DNA of 64,000 bases from Thalassotalea sp. PP2-459 (GTDB lineage Bacteria > Pseudomonadota > Gammaproteobacteria > Enterobacterales > Alteromonadaceae): assembly GCF_001913705.1 (NCBI RefSeq), contig NZ_MKQD01000037.1:62001-126000 (forward strand), in the 5' to 3' direction. A model generated the notes under the pieces. That model did no database searches. It worked only from the letters and a program-made list of their open reading frames with translations, and was not told the origin of the DNA. Both the position numbers and the translations under genes were made by a program. This document shows, piece by piece, positions 1-9,291 of the stretch (its first letter is position 1; each line of letters opens with the position of its first letter).

Positions 1-419
1 AAGATGTTGATTTAGCCGGTGCACGCGGCATATTAGTTAATATTACTGCTGGCATGGACATTTCTATTGATGAATTTGAAACAGTTGGTAATGCAGTTAA
101 AGCGTTTGCTTCTGAAAATGCAACGGTTGTTGTTGGTGCGGTCATCGATCCTGAAATGACTGATGAATTAAGGGTAACCGTTGTTGCAACAGGTATTGGT
201 GCAGAGCGCAAGCCTGATATCACGTTAGTGAATCCGACGCCAGCAGTTGAACCCATTGCGGTTGGTCAGGAATTTACTTCGGCACCACAACCAGAAGTAA
301 ATACACAATCAGCAGCAATGCCAGAAGCAAATGCTCAGGCACAAACACAAAAAGTAACAGCGGCTGCGATTGATGACTACTTAGATATTCCAGCATTTTT
401 GAGAAAGCAGGCTGACTAA
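1..419 (+). CDS. ftsZ: cell division protein FtsZ, 3' end only
   Basis: FtsZ is the tubulin-like GTPase that forms the cytokinetic ring. The window opens inside the gene in the frame starting at base 3, so only the last ~138 residues are visible: the end of the C-terminal tubulin-like domain (ITAGMDISIDEFE, then VVVGAVIDPEM), an Ala/Gln/Pro-rich variable linker, and the conserved C-terminal peptide DYLDIPAFLRKQAD that binds FtsA, ZipA and ZapD. lpxC follows 163 bases downstream, the usual order at the end of the dcw cluster. The partner ZapD is encoded in this same window. Confidence 0.97.
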   Translation, partial: DVDLAGARGILVNITAGMDISIDEFETVGNAVKAFASENATVVVGAVIDPEMTDELRVTVVATGIGAERKPDITLVNPTPAVEPIAVGQEFTSAPQPEVNTQSAAMPEANAQAQTQKVTAAAIDDYLDIPAFLRKQAD

Positions 420-470
420 GTAATTATTTATTCCGGTATAAATACGCCGATAACGCGTAGGTATTTTGCT

Positions 471-502
471 AAATTTTGATTTTGTTAAATTTTGATTTTG
501 TT
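471..502 (+). repeat. two exact tandem copies of a 16-bp AT-rich unit
   Basis: The unit AAATTTTGATTTTGTT occurs twice without a gap (471-486 and 487-502). The second copy contains the proposed -35 element of the lpxC promoter, so the duplication doubles the upstream half of that promoter. Seen directly; function is inferred. Confidence 0.9.
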
Positions 503-520
503 AAGCATTTTTGCTATATT
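492..520 (+). promoter_or_regulatory. candidate sigma-70 promoter of lpxC
   Basis: TTGATT (492-497), a 17-base spacer and TATATT (515-520) match the sigma-70 consensus at 4/6 and 5/6 positions. The implied start of transcription is near 527, leaving a leader of about 55 bases before the lpxC ATG at 583. lpxC may also be read through from ftsZ, since no terminator is visible between them. Confidence 0.5.
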
Positions 521-582
521 ATGCCGCCGCTCGAAAGGTGGTGCCATATTTGGCAATTAGTTAGAGCTTAAGAAGGCTACTT

Positions 583-1500
583 ATGATTAAACAACGTACA
601 TTAAAAACGAGTGTTTCAGCAGTAGGTGTTGGTTTACACAAAGGTAAAAAGGTGCAGCTCACTCTCCGTCCTGCGCCTGCAAATACAGGTATTGTATTTC
701 GCCGTGTAGACTTAGAACCTGTTGTTGATATTAAAGCAACGCCAGAGGCTGTTGGTGAAACCACGATGTGTACGTGTTTAGTGAATGAACAAGGTGTGAA
801 GATTTCCACCGTCGAGCACTTGTTAGCTGCAGTTGCAGGTATGGGAATTGACAATTTAATTATTGACGTTGATTCTCACGAAATTCCGATCATGGATGGT
901 AGCTCCTTACCGTTTGTTTATCTGATTCAATCGGTAGGTATTGAAACATTAGAAACAGCAAAACGCTTTATTCGTATTAAACGTCCAATTAGAGTAGAAG
1001 AGGGTGATAAGTGGGCTGAGTTACGTCCACACGAAGGTTTTAAAATTGATTTTGCTATTGATTTTGAACACCCGATTATTGCCAACACGGTTCAACAGAA
1101 AACAATGGACTTATCAACGTGCTCTTTTATTAAAGAAATTAGTCGAGCACGTACCTTTGGTTTTGTACGTGATATTGAACTGCTGAGATCACATAACCTT
1201 GCGTTAGGCGGTAGCTTAGAAAATGCGATTGTGTTAGACGATTTTCAAATGTTAAACAAAGATGATTTACGTTATGACGATGAATTTGTTACACACAAAA
1301 TTTTAGATGCCATTGGTGATTTATTTATGTGTGGTCATAATATGCTTGCTGAATTACGTGCATTTAAATCAGGACACGGATTAAATAATTTATTATTAAG
1401 GGAAGTTTTCAAGCATAAAGATGCTTGGGAGTGGGTAACGTATGAAGACTCATCGGTTTCCCCGATAGAATTTCAAGAGGCTAGTGCAACAAGCTTCTAA
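583..1500 (+). CDS. lpxC: UDP-3-O-acyl-N-acetylglucosamine deacetylase
   Basis: LpxC is the zinc-dependent deacetylase that commits UDP-acyl-GlcNAc to lipid A synthesis in the cytoplasm. The 305-residue length is standard. Zinc ligands are in the expected places: H79 in [11 protein letters not shown], and H238 and D242 in [10 protein letters not shown]. The start [11 protein letters not shown] aligns with the E. coli protein. It ends 14 bases before a strong terminator and faces dciA. In E. coli LpxC is controlled by FtsH proteolysis through a C-terminal LA/F-rich tail; this protein ends in EASATSF, which could act likewise (inference). Confidence 0.98.
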   Translation: MIKQRTLKTSVSAVGVGLHKGKKVQLTLRPAPANTGIVFRRVDLEPVVDIKATPEAVGETTMCTCLVNEQGVKISTVEHLLAAVAGMGIDNLIIDVDSHEIPIMDGSSLPFVYLIQSVGIETLETAKRFIRIKRPIRVEEGDKWAELRPHEGFKIDFAIDFEHPIIANTVQQKTMDLSTCSFIKEISRARTFGFVRDIELLRSHNLALGGSLENAIVLDDFQMLNKDDLRYDDEFVTHKILDAIGDLFMCGHNMLAELRAFKSGHGLNNLLLREVFKHKDAWEWVTYEDSSVSPIEFQEASATSF

Positions 1501-1513
1501 TAAAAATAACAAG

Positions 1514-1536
1514 CCGAACAATTTGTTCGGTTTTTT
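1514..1536 (+). terminator. rho-independent terminator of lpxC
   Basis: CCGAACA (1514-1520), a 3-base loop and TGTTCGG (1524-1530) form a 7-bp stem followed by six T. It lies between the convergent lpxC and dciA and precedes the dciA stop, so it may serve both directions weakly. Confidence 0.85.
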
Positions 1537-1565
1537 ATTTACTTTAGTAAAATATTGTTTTGATA

Positions 1566-2024
1566 TTACCTATCAGCAAGTTTAGCTAAGTTAAGAATTT
1601 TTTGTTTCAGTGAGTCAGATGCGTGCTCAGCGACTGCTTCAAGTTGCTTAGCGGTATTTTTGGAAAGGTGTTTGCGCGGCTTTGAATCCTCGCTTTCTTT
1701 TGCTATTTGATTTGCAAACGGTCGTACTTTTATGTCAATTTGATTGAACTGGCCTTGTGTAATGTCTGCGAGTTTACGGCAAATGTTCATTCGCTCAAAT
1801 TGTAATCGTTGAGACCACACTGCAGAAGAAACACCAATAACACAGGTGTTCTGATTAAAGTTACTGATGTGCCACACTTGCTCTGGCAAGTCAGGGCAAG
1901 ACTGCCGGATGATGTCTTCAAGCTGTGATAAAAATTTGGTTTTTGTGGCAATTTGTGCCAAAGTGCCTGCTGACGATTTTAGTAAGCTAGACGCATCAAA
2001 CGGTGATTTATTTTTTCTAGCCAT
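1566..2024 (-). CDS. dciA: DUF721 family protein, probable DciA helicase loader
   Basis: DUF721 proteins were shown in several bacteria to be DciA, the ancestral loader/operator of the replicative helicase DnaB in species lacking DnaC. The 152-residue protein has the basic N-terminus and the central domain with VWHISNFNQNTCVIGVSSAVWSQRL-type signature (split here: WHISNFNQN, then SSAVWSQRLQFER), followed by a Lys-rich, probably disordered tail. It is convergent with lpxC and divergent from the M23 peptidase gene. The lpxC-DUF721-secA neighbourhood is typical of Alteromonadales and Vibrionales. The family assignment is firm, the function comes from homologues. Confidence 0.85.
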   Translation of the reverse strand: MARKNKSPFDASSLLKSSAGTLAQIATKTKFLSQLEDIIRQSCPDLPEQVWHISNFNQNTCVIGVSSAVWSQRLQFERMNICRKLADITQGQFNQIDIKVRPFANQIAKESEDSKPRKHLSKNTAKQLEAVAEHASDSLKQKILNLAKLADR

Positions 2025-2108
2025 CGTATTTATGAAATATCAACAAAAGGTGAAATAGGTAGTATGAGTTTAACACTACTATACCGAGGAAAAAACGTAA
2101 GATTCTCA

Positions 2109-2963
2109 ATGAAGCTTAATAAATTTCATTGGTTGTCTGCTATTACGGTATTTGCCATTATTTCTGGTTTTGTTGTTCACCTTTTTATGTCTGCCGATGC
2201 AGTGCCTAACAGTTCAACATTTACCGTTAAATCTCCCACTAAAGAGCCTGAAGCATTAACGGTAAGTAAACAACAGGTCACGGCACTTACCATGAAATTA
2301 GCTGAATTACAGAGCCAAGTATTAAGGCTTAATGCTTTAGGTGATCGTCTTGCAGAAGAAGCGAATATTCCCGCGAAAGAATTTAATTTTCAAGACTTAC
2401 CTCCTAGTGGTGGCCCCATAGAACAAACGCTTTCTAGTCAAACTAAAACCTTAGCAGAGTTGCTTGCAGACATTACAAGTGTTGAATCATCACTAGCGTT
2501 TGAAGAAAAACAATTGAACTTGCTTGAATCTTTGACGTTAGGTCACCATATAGAAAATACCAGTTATTTATCCGGTCGTCCTATCACAAAAGGGTGGCTT
2601 TCGTCGTATTTTGGTACGCGTAAAGACCCTTTTACAGGAAGACCTGCGATGCATAAAGGGGTTGATTTCGCTGGTAAAGAAGATGCTGAAATTATTGCCA
2701 CAGCCGCAGGCGTTGTATCTTGGGCTAGCCGTCGTTACGGTTATGGTAATTTAATCGAAATTAATCACGGTAAGGGATTAAAAACACGCTATGGCCATAA
2801 TAAAGAGATTTTAGTGAAGATTGGCGACGTAGTGAGTAAAGGGCAAGTTATTGCACGGATGGGAAGTACAGGGCGTTCCACTGGACCGCACGTACATTAT
2901 GAAATCTTGCGTAATAATAAGCAAATTGATCCCATTAAATATGTCTATCGCAAAGCAAAATAG
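2109..2963 (+). CDS. M23 family membrane-anchored metallopeptidase
   Basis: Probable periplasmic peptidoglycan endopeptidase or amidase activator. An upstream in-frame ATG at 2064 exists, but 2109 (MKLNKFHWLSAITVF) gives a normal N-terminal signal anchor, so I chose it. Counting from 2064, a transmembrane segment lies at about residues 23-43, a coiled coil at 65-160 (KQQVTALTMKLAELQSQV), and the LytM domain at 175-295. All zinc and catalytic positions are intact: H197 and D201 in HKGVD, H245 in RYGHN, H276 and H278 in GPHVHYE. It occupies the lpxC-secA interval, where enterics carry secM. Confidence 0.9.
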   Translation: MKLNKFHWLSAITVFAIISGFVVHLFMSADAVPNSSTFTVKSPTKEPEALTVSKQQVTALTMKLAELQSQVLRLNALGDRLAEEANIPAKEFNFQDLPPSGGPIEQTLSSQTKTLAELLADITSVESSLAFEEKQLNLLESLTLGHHIENTSYLSGRPITKGWLSSYFGTRKDPFTGRPAMHKGVDFAGKEDAEIIATAAGVVSWASRRYGYGNLIEINHGKGLKTRYGHNKEILVKIGDVVSKGQVIARMGSTGRSTGPHVHYEILRNNKQIDPIKYVYRKAK

Positions 2964-3309
2964 AGTTAAGATGTATTGAATGATTGCATAGGTTGTATGA
3001 TATTTATCACGCTTTCTGACAAGCAATGTACTAGGTAGGTAGTTTTTCTACGTAAACATGCGATAATGCAGAATTACTGACAAGTAAATACAAATAACAG
3101 GGCAATTAAACTCCAGTTTATTAACGATTGATGGCATGCTATTTACCACGAATTTAATCAGTGTGAAGGTAAAATCATCAACGTGAGTGAAATGTGCACA
3201 GTAAAATTCAATTTGTCCTAGTAAAATGTAAGTTTCTGGTGATCGGCTTAGACCGATCACTTTTATTTTTATCAGCTGAAGAATTTTCTTCTAACAATGG
3301 TTATACGAG
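2964..3309. other. 346-base gap between the M23 gene and secA
   Basis: No convincing gene. The only + strand reading frames are 8-9 codon ATG frames and one GTG frame (3194-3318) running through the hairpin at 3239 and over the secA start; it has no clear ribosome binding site. No SecM-like arrest motif (FxxxxWIxxxxGIRAGP) is seen. The gap probably holds the secA promoter and leader. Confidence 0.6.
3239..3270 (+). terminator. terminator-like hairpin in the secA leader
   Basis: GTGATCGG (3239-3246), a 6-base loop and CCGATCAC (3253-3260) form a perfect 8-bp stem followed by TTTTATTTTTATC. It lies 276 bases after the M23 stop but its T-tract ends only 40 bases before the secA ATG. Too little room remains for a promoter plus ribosome binding site, so secA mRNA probably includes it. 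It is either an attenuator or a leaky terminator. Confidence 0.65.
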
Positions 3310-6009
3310 ATGTTTGTAAAGTTAATGACAAAGCTGTTTGGTAGTCGTAATGATCGACTTATCAAACAAATGCGCAAAGAAGTAGAAAAAATAAATGCCT
3401 TAGAACCAGCTATCGAAGCGTTGAGCGACGAAGAACTAAAAGCAAAAACTGCTGAGTTTAAAACCCGATTATCAAACAATGAAACGTTAGATGCTATATT
3501 GCCAGAAGCGTTTGCTGTTGTGCGTGAAGCAAGTAAACGTGTGTTTGGCATGCGTCATTTCGATGTACAGATGATCGGTGGTATGGTGCTTAATGACGGT
3601 AAAGTTGCTGAGATGCGAACCGGTGAAGGTAAAACACTTACAGCAACCTTACCCTCGTATCTAAATGCATTAACTGGTAAGGGCGTTCATGTTGTTACGG
3701 TCAATGATTACCTAGCAAAGCGTGATGCTGACTGGTCTCGTCCATTATTTGAATTTTTAGGATTGACGGTTGGTTGCAATATACCTGGTATGTCTCCTCC
3801 TGATAAAAAAGCTGCATACGAAGCTGATGTTACCTATGGTACCAATAACGAATTTGGTTTTGATTATCTTCGCGATAACATGGCATTCTCTCCTGAAGAA
3901 CGGGTACAAAAACCGTTAAACTTTGCTGTTGTTGATGAAGTTGACTCAATTTTAATTGATGAAGCGCGTACACCATTGATTATTTCTGGGGCAGCAGAAG
4001 ATAGTTCTGAACTATATCGTTCAATCAATGAATTAGTGCCAACACTTGATATACAAAGTGAAGAAGACAAAGATGAAGAAACCGGTCAATCTGCCGATTT
4101 TGTTGAAGGTGACTTTACCGTTGATGAAAAAGCTAAACAAATTTATTTAACGGAACGTGGTCAAATTCGTATTGAGCAAATATTGCAAGAAAAAGGCTTA
4201 ATTGAAGAAGGCGATTCATTATTCTCTGCAAGTAATATTACGTTATTACATCATGTAATGGCTGCACTGCGCGCGCACAAGTTGTTCCAAAAAGATGTTG
4301 ATTATATTGTTAAAGATGATGAGATCATTATTGTTGACGAACACACGGGTCGTACGATGGAAGGCCGTCGCTGGTCAGAAGGTTTACACCAAGCTGTAGA
4401 AGCGAAAGAAGGGGTAAATATTCAAAATGAAAACCAAACATTAGCATCAATTACCTTCCAAAACTTTTTCCGTATTTATACCAAACTTTCAGGTATGACA
4501 GGTACTGCGGATACCGAAGCTTTTGAGTTTAATCATATTTATAGTTTAGAAACTGTGGTTATTCCAACCAACCAGCCAATGGTGCGAAAAGACATGGCTG
4601 ACTTGATTTATTTAACGGCAGAAGAAAAATTTGAAGCAATTTTAGAAGATATTCAAGATTGTGTGAAACGAGGCCAGCCAGTACTTGTTGGTACCATTAG
4701 TATCGAAACCTCTGAATTTCTATCTTCATTTTTGAAAAAAGCTAAAATTAAACATAAAGTGTTGAATGCTAAATTTCACCAGGAAGAGGCTGACATAGTA
4801 GCTCAAGCAGGTAAAGTTGGCGCAGTAACAATTGCCACTAATATGGCGGGTCGTGGTACAGATATCGTTTTAGGCGGTAATTTAGACTCTGCCATTGCAG
4901 CGCTTAAAAATCCAAGTGAAGAAAAAATTGCCAAAGTAAAAGAAGAATGGCAGGAAGAACACGATAAAGTACTTGAGTTAGGCGGCTTACATATTGTCGC
5001 AACAGAACGTCATGAATCACGCCGTATTGATAACCAATTACGTGGTCGCTCGGGTCGTCAAGGTGATCCAGGTTCTACACGTTTTTATCTTTCGATGGAA
5101 GATTCGTTAATGCGAATTTTCGCCTCTGAACGTATTACTAATATGATGCGTAAATTAGGCATGGAACGTGGCGAAGCAATTGAACACCCTTGGGTGACAA
5201 AGAGCATTGAAAATGCTCAACGTAAAGTTGAAGGTCGCAACTTTGACATTCGTAAGCAACTATTAGAATTTGATGATGTAGCGAATGATCAACGTAAAGT
5301 TATTTATGAGCAACGCAATGAATTAATGGATGAAGCAGACATTAAAGAAGTGATTGCTAATATTAGAACTGATGTTGTTAATAGCGTTATTGAACAACAT
5401 ATTCCGCCACAATCTCTTGAAGAAATGTGGGATATTCCAGGGTTAGAAGAGCGCTTAAAAGGTGACTTTGCGGTTGAAATGCCAATTGCTCAATGGCTTG
5501 AAGAAGACACAAAACTGCACGAAGAAACGTTACGTGAGAAAATTCTTGAGACCATTGAACAAGAGTATCAAACAAAAGAAGAAATGGTTGGCCCTGATGT
5601 ATTGCGTCAATTTGAAAAAGCCGTGATGTTACAAAGTTTAGATTCACATTGGAAAGAACATTTAGCAGCGATGGATCATTTAAGACAAGGTATTGGCTTA
5701 CGTGGTTATGCGCAAAAAAATCCTAAGCAAGAATACAAACGTGAGTCGTTTGAACTGTTTTCAGAGATGCTAGATAACCTTAAACATGATGTAATTGGAA
5801 TTTTAAGCAAAGTAAGAATTCAAGCTGAATCTGATGTTGAAGCCGTTGAAGAGCAACACAGAAAATCAGACGAAGCACCTAAAGCTTTTACTCATGAATC
5901 AGCAAGTGAACCGGCAAGTGAAAACGCGATACCACGAGTTGGTCGTAATGAACCTTGTCCCTGTGGTTCAGGTAAAAAGTATAAACAATGTCATGGCAAG
6001 TTAAGCTAA
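3310..6009 (+). CDS. secA: preprotein translocase ATPase SecA
   Basis: SecA drives secretory proteins through SecYEG. The 899-residue protein carries all family parts: Walker A G105EGKT109, the DEAD-like box D209EVD212, the preprotein cross-linking domain, the second helicase lobe ([10 protein letters not shown], then [13 protein letters not shown]), the helical scaffold and the C-terminal zinc motif with C883, C885, C894 and H895 that binds SecB and lipids. The ATG at 3310 gives the standard N-terminus ([13 protein letters not shown]). No SecM gene precedes it, so the E. coli translational arrest control is absent; see the leader hairpin. Confidence 0.98.
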   Translation: MFVKLMTKLFGSRNDRLIKQMRKEVEKINALEPAIEALSDEELKAKTAEFKTRLSNNETLDAILPEAFAVVREASKRVFGMRHFDVQMIGGMVLNDGKVAEMRTGEGKTLTATLPSYLNALTGKGVHVVTVNDYLAKRDADWSRPLFEFLGLTVGCNIPGMSPPDKKAAYEADVTYGTNNEFGFDYLRDNMAFSPEERVQKPLNFAVVDEVDSILIDEARTPLIISGAAEDSSELYRSINELVPTLDIQSEEDKDEETGQSADFVEGDFTVDEKAKQIYLTERGQIRIEQILQEKGLIEEGDSLFSASNITLLHHVMAALRAHKLFQKDVDYIVKDDEIIIVDEHTGRTMEGRRWSEGLHQAVEAKEGVNIQNENQTLASITFQNFFRIYTKLSGMTGTADTEAFEFNHIYSLETVVIPTNQPMVRKDMADLIYLTAEEKFEAILEDIQDCVKRGQPVLVGTISIETSEFLSSFLKKAKIKHKVLNAKFHQEEADIVAQAGKVGAVTIATNMAGRGTDIVLGGNLDSAIAALKNPSEEKIAKVKEEWQEEHDKVLELGGLHIVATERHESRRIDNQLRGRSGRQGDPGSTRFYLSMEDSLMRIFASERITNMMRKLGMERGEAIEHPWVTKSIENAQRKVEGRNFDIRKQLLEFDDVANDQRKVIYEQRNELMDEADIKEVIANIRTDVVNSVIEQHIPPQSLEEMWDIPGLEERLKGDFAVEMPIAQWLEEDTKLHEETLREKILETIEQEYQTKEEMVGPDVLRQFEKAVMLQSLDSHWKEHLAAMDHLRQGIGLRGYAQKNPKQEYKRESFELFSEMLDNLKHDVIGILSKVRIQAESDVEAVEEQHRKSDEAPKAFTHESASEPASENAIPRVGRNEPCPCGSGKKYKQCHGKLS

Positions 6010-6032
6010 GCACACATTATTGATATTTGAAT

Positions 6033-6058
6033 AAAAGGGCTTTTTTAAAGCCCTTTTT
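6033..6058 (+). terminator. rho-independent terminator of secA
   Basis: AAAGGGCTTT and AAAGCCCTTT pair around a short T loop, followed by further T. It starts about 24 bases after the secA stop. mutT begins 25 bases later, so mutT needs read-through or a promoter overlapping this element. Confidence 0.8.
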
Positions 6059-6082
6059 AATGGCTAATTTTGAGTAAATAAG

Positions 6083-6499
6083 ATGAGTACAAAGGTAAAA
6101 CAAGTTCATGTTGCCGTAGGTGTTATTATCAATGGCGATCAAATATTTCTAACTAAACGCCTCAACAACGCGCATCAAGGCGGTAAATGGGAATTTCCGG
6201 GTGGTAAAGTTGAACAAGGTGAAAGTGTTGCTGGAGCACTGTATAGAGAACTACAAGAAGAAATAGCGATTGATGTACTATCATGCATCCCGTTAATTAA
6301 GGTATCACATGACTACGGTGATAAAAGTGTATTGCTTGACGTGTATATTATTGATAATTACCAAGGTGAACCTTGTGCTCAAGAAGGCCAAGGTGAAGGT
6401 TGGTATCAAGTAGAAGCACTAAAAACCCTTGAGTTCCCTAAGGCAAATGAAGCGATTATTGATGCTGTGGTTGCTTGGTTTCAAAGCAACAATCAGTGA
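6083..6499 (+). CDS. mutT: MutT, 8-oxo-dGTP diphosphatase (Nudix)
   Basis: MutT removes oxidised 8-oxo-dGTP from the nucleotide pool. The 138-residue protein has the substrate strand GGKWEFPGGKVEQGE and a Nudix box from G41: E47, then R55, E56, L57, E59, E60. The glycine normally found two residues after the last box glutamate is alanine (EEIAI), a mild deviation. The gene follows secA as in E. coli (secA-mutT-yacG), but here yacG is on the opposite strand. Identification is strong from motif and position together. Confidence 0.92.
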   Translation: MSTKVKQVHVAVGVIINGDQIFLTKRLNNAHQGGKWEFPGGKVEQGESVAGALYRELQEEIAIDVLSCIPLIKVSHDYGDKSVLLDVYIIDNYQGEPCAQEGQGEGWYQVEALKTLEFPKANEAIIDAVVAWFQSNNQ

Positions 6500-6512
6500 A
6501 TAGCCATGCCTA

Positions 6513-6549
6513 AATGCCAAGTTTCAAACCTATGAAATAGCTTGGCATT
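6513..6549. terminator. long hairpin between convergent mutT and yacG
   Basis: AATGCCAAG (6513-6521) pairs with CTTGGCATT (6541-6549), and inside it TTTCA (6522-6526) pairs with TGAAA (6533-6537), leaving a TAG bulge. No T-tract follows on either strand. Its place between two gene ends suggests bidirectional termination or 3'-end protection. Confidence 0.45.
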
Positions 6550-6606
6550 AATAACGCTAAACTACTGCAATAAGTGAACAGGGTAACCGCTGGTTATGCT
6601 CAATTA

Positions 6607-6843
6607 TCATTCGGGTTCGATGAAAAATTTGCTGTGTTGTAATACTTCTTCTTCGAGTTGGTCGATCATTTCTTCAGTCAGAGGAACATCTTGCTGAATG
6701 GGTTGAGTGATTTTATGATTTTCGTCGGCCCAATCGCCAAGATCAATTAAGCGACAGCGCTCGCTGCAAAAAGGTCTAAATTTACTTGATGCTTGCCAAA
6801 TTACGTCTTTTTGACAGGTTGGGCAATTCACGTTTATGGTCAT
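6607..6843 (-). CDS. yacG: DNA gyrase inhibitor YacG
   Basis: YacG is a small zinc protein that binds GyrB and inhibits gyrase. This 78-residue copy has the four-cysteine zinc site C7PTC10 and C26SERC30, followed by the signature [11 protein letters not shown]. The acidic C-terminal tail is family-typical. It is the last gene of the leftward block pilD-coaE-zapD-yacG and starts 63 bases after zapD ends. Confidence 0.95.
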   Translation of the reverse strand: MTINVNCPTCQKDVIWQASSKFRPFCSERCRLIDLGDWADENHKITQPIQQDVPLTEEMIDQLEEEVLQHSKFFIEPE

Positions 6844-6906
6844 TTATTCCTCCCATAAAAAATGCGTATTATAACAGTAGATTTTGTAATTGATATAACA
6901 GATGGT

Positions 6907-7653
6907 TTAGCAGCGGGCTAACTCAAAGGGTATCGCTAAATCACAGTACTTACGACCAGTTTGTTCACATGGACACATAAATCGAATGGAATACCGAATA
7001 CGGTTACCACTAACTGTTGGATAGTACTCCGCGCCTTCAGGTACTTTCATCCTTAACAGCAATAACCCGTCACCACTTTCTTGAAAAAAACCATTATTGG
7101 TATTTATTTGTTCATAAGATCCACGTTGGCGGATAAACTTGAGAATTAAAGCAAGCGCTTGATACATGTTCTCAAGCAATGAGAGCCACACTGACTGTTG
7201 CTCACGCGTTTGTTGCTCTGGTTGAACTAACCAAAATCGAAGTTGTGGTAAATCAAAGCTAGAGCTGCCTCCTTGCATAGCAAAACGCTGTTTGAGTGTA
7301 GCAAGAAATTTATCATCTTTAAGCTGCAACCACTGCGGTGAAGGAGACTTTAATTGACTTAACAATGCAACGGTTTCTCTTAAGGTATCTTGTAATGCAC
7401 TGTTATCAATGTCTGGAGATTTAGACCAAACGACAAGGTTTTGTTCTAACTTTTCTAAATCTTTTATTAAGTCACCACGTATGTCGTTTCTTTCTAGAGT
7501 ATCGAGAATAGCAAATAATGCGTTGAAAAATACTTGGTGACTTAATGATATGTCTAGCGTTAAACACTCCTCCACTTGAGCAAATAATTGCTCGAGCTTT
7601 AAATAGTTTCTGATCCGTTCGTTCAAAGGGTGTTCGTATAAAATGCTAGTCAT
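6907..7653 (-). CDS. zapD: cell division protein ZapD
   Basis: ZapD (YacF) binds the FtsZ C-terminal peptide and bundles FtsZ filaments. The all-helical 248-residue protein begins TSILYEHPLNERIRNYLKLE, a strong family signature, and carries the C-terminal RYSIRFMCPCEQTGRKY region. An upstream GTG at 7659 is possible; I prefer the ATG at 7653 because homologues start there. It lies 78 bases downstream of coaE and upstream of yacG, the order of E. coli. The FtsZ tail it should bind is encoded at the start of the window. Confidence 0.95.
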   Translation of the reverse strand: MTSILYEHPLNERIRNYLKLEQLFAQVEECLTLDISLSHQVFFNALFAILDTLERNDIRGDLIKDLEKLEQNLVVWSKSPDIDNSALQDTLRETVALLSQLKSPSPQWLQLKDDKFLATLKQRFAMQGGSSSFDLPQLRFWLVQPEQQTREQQSVWLSLLENMYQALALILKFIRQRGSYEQINTNNGFFQESGDGLLLLRMKVPEGAEYYPTVSGNRIRYSIRFMCPCEQTGRKYCDLAIPFELARC

Positions 7654-7731
7654 AATCACTTTTTACTGGGAATCTAACCGCTTATCTTAACCATACATAA
7701 ATTAAATGGCTAATTTTTTAGGGAAATAGTT

Positions 7732-8337
7732 TTAATTCTTTGCTAATTCTAAGTATTTTAGGTGAATTTCTTGAACTTTTTCATTCAGTTGTGAAAACGT
7801 CAGGCTAGTGTTACTGATTATGTCATCAGCAAGCAAACACTTTTCTGTTCGAGGCATTTGACTATTAATTATTGCGCGAATTTGTGTTTCGTTACTGTTG
7901 TCTCGTTTTACACTACGGGAAATTTGCGCGTCTTGTTCTATATCAATCAATAACGTGCGATCAGTATATTTATCCAAACCATTTTCAAATAATAGCGGTG
8001 CAGAAAGTACCACGTATTCACTTTGTGCGGCCGCCAGTTTGTCGAGTAATTGCTGCCTAATGAGTGGGTGCAATAAGCTGTTTAGCCATTGTTTTTCATC
8101 TTCATGTTGGAAGATTAACGATCTTAACGCACTTCGGTTTAGAGACTTATCTTTGTTGAGAATTGAGTGGCCAAAATGTGCCTCGATTTTATTTAACGCA
8201 TCACTGCCTTTAGCCACTATTTCACGAGCAACAATATCGGCATCAATAATATCAATGCCATATTGGGCTAGCTGATCAGATACAGTGGTTTTTCCGCTTC
8301 CGATGCCGCCTGTTAAGCCGATAACTAATGCCGCCAT
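7732..8337 (-). CDS. coaE: dephospho-CoA kinase
   Basis: CoaE phosphorylates dephospho-CoA at the 3'-hydroxyl, the last step of coenzyme A synthesis. The 201-residue protein opens with the P-loop G10GIGSGKT17 and carries DIIDADIVARE and the LID-region RDNS sequence. Its ATG overlaps the pilD stop by one base (TAATG), so the two are translationally coupled. Confidence 0.96.
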   Translation of the reverse strand: MAALVIGLTGGIGSGKTTVSDQLAQYGIDIIDADIVAREIVAKGSDALNKIEAHFGHSILNKDKSLNRSALRSLIFQHEDEKQWLNSLLHPLIRQQLLDKLAAAQSEYVVLSAPLLFENGLDKYTDRTLLIDIEQDAQISRSVKRDNSNETQIRAIINSQMPRTEKCLLADDIISNTSLTFSQLNEKVQEIHLKYLELAKN

Positions 8338-9221
8338 TATAGTAATAGGTCAAGGTACCATTGCCAGATAGCTTGCCCCCATAATAAACATACCCAGCCG
8401 GCGACAGCAATGTATGGACCAAAAGGTATTGCTTGCTCACGCCCGTGGCCTTTAAAAAGCATTAATGCAATGCCAACGATAGCGCCAACGGCAGAAGACA
8501 TCAAAATTAATAAGGGGAGTAATTGCCACCCCATCCATGCGCCAAATACTGCAATGAGCTTAAAGTCACCGTGTCCCATGCCTTCTTTACCCGTTATTAA
8601 TTTAAACAACCAAAAAACGCTGTATAAGCTTAAGTAACCGGCAACTGCGCCAATAACCGCTTCATCTAAGGGAACAATCAAGCCGTTGATATTAATCAAC
8701 AGTCCTAACCATAATAAAGGATAAGTGATTTGATCGGGCAGTAACATATGGTCAAAATCGATCATGGTTAGACATATTAGCCCCCATGTTAATAGTAATA
8801 CGGCTAGTGTGCTCGCGGTAACACCAAAATGAACAGCCACAACGATGCTTAATAACGAGGTGGTTATTTCAATACTTGGATATCTTGCCGAAATTTTTTG
8901 TTTACATTGGCTGCATTTACCGCGTAATACAAGCCAACTGATCACTGGGATGTTTTCGTAAAAGCGTATTTTGTGCTGACAATGTGGGCAAGTGGATGCA
9001 GGGCTTGATAAAGTTATTGGTTGTTGTTCTTTTACAGGCTTAGTGCTGAGCTCGTCAGCTAAAAATTCTCTACACTCTTGGTACCAAGTTTGTTCTAACA
9101 TTTTGGGTAAGCGGTAAATCACCACATTTAAAAAGCTACCAATTAATAAGCCTAAAATACCAACGGTAATGTAAAAGCTAACTGGGGAGGTGGAAAACAA
9201 TAATTGAAAATTTTCTAACAC
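8337..9221 (-). CDS. pilD: type IV prepilin leader peptidase / N-methyltransferase PilD
   Basis: PilD is an inner-membrane aspartyl protease that cleaves type IV prepilin leaders and methylates the new N-terminus. The 294-residue protein has the cytoplasmic zinc loop with C78, C81, C103 and C106, the active-site aspartates in IDFDHMLLPD (around 155-157) and G218D219FK, and about eight transmembrane segments. The start is a GTG; no ATG lies in frame nearby. Substrates include the two pilins of this block and probably type II secretion pseudopilins elsewhere. Confidence 0.96.
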   Translation of the reverse strand: MLENFQLLFSTSPVSFYITVGILGLLIGSFLNVVIYRLPKMLEQTWYQECREFLADELSTKPVKEQQPITLSSPASTCPHCQHKIRFYENIPVISWLVLRGKCSQCKQKISARYPSIEITTSLLSIVVAVHFGVTASTLAVLLLTWGLICLTMIDFDHMLLPDQITYPLLWLGLLININGLIVPLDEAVIGAVAGYLSLYSVFWLFKLITGKEGMGHGDFKLIAVFGAWMGWQLLPLLILMSSAVGAIVGIALMLFKGHGREQAIPFGPYIAVAGWVCLLWGQAIWQWYLDLLL

Positions 9222-9291
9222 AATGACACTGCCTTAATAAAATCTAGAGACAGTGTAAGCGAATGCTTTTGAAAAGAAAACTAACGAGTGA

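Noticed and set aside
3194-3318. Leader peptide gene for secA
   Set aside because: GTG start without Shine-Dalgarno site and no arrest motif. Kept only as a low-support finding, not as a CDS.
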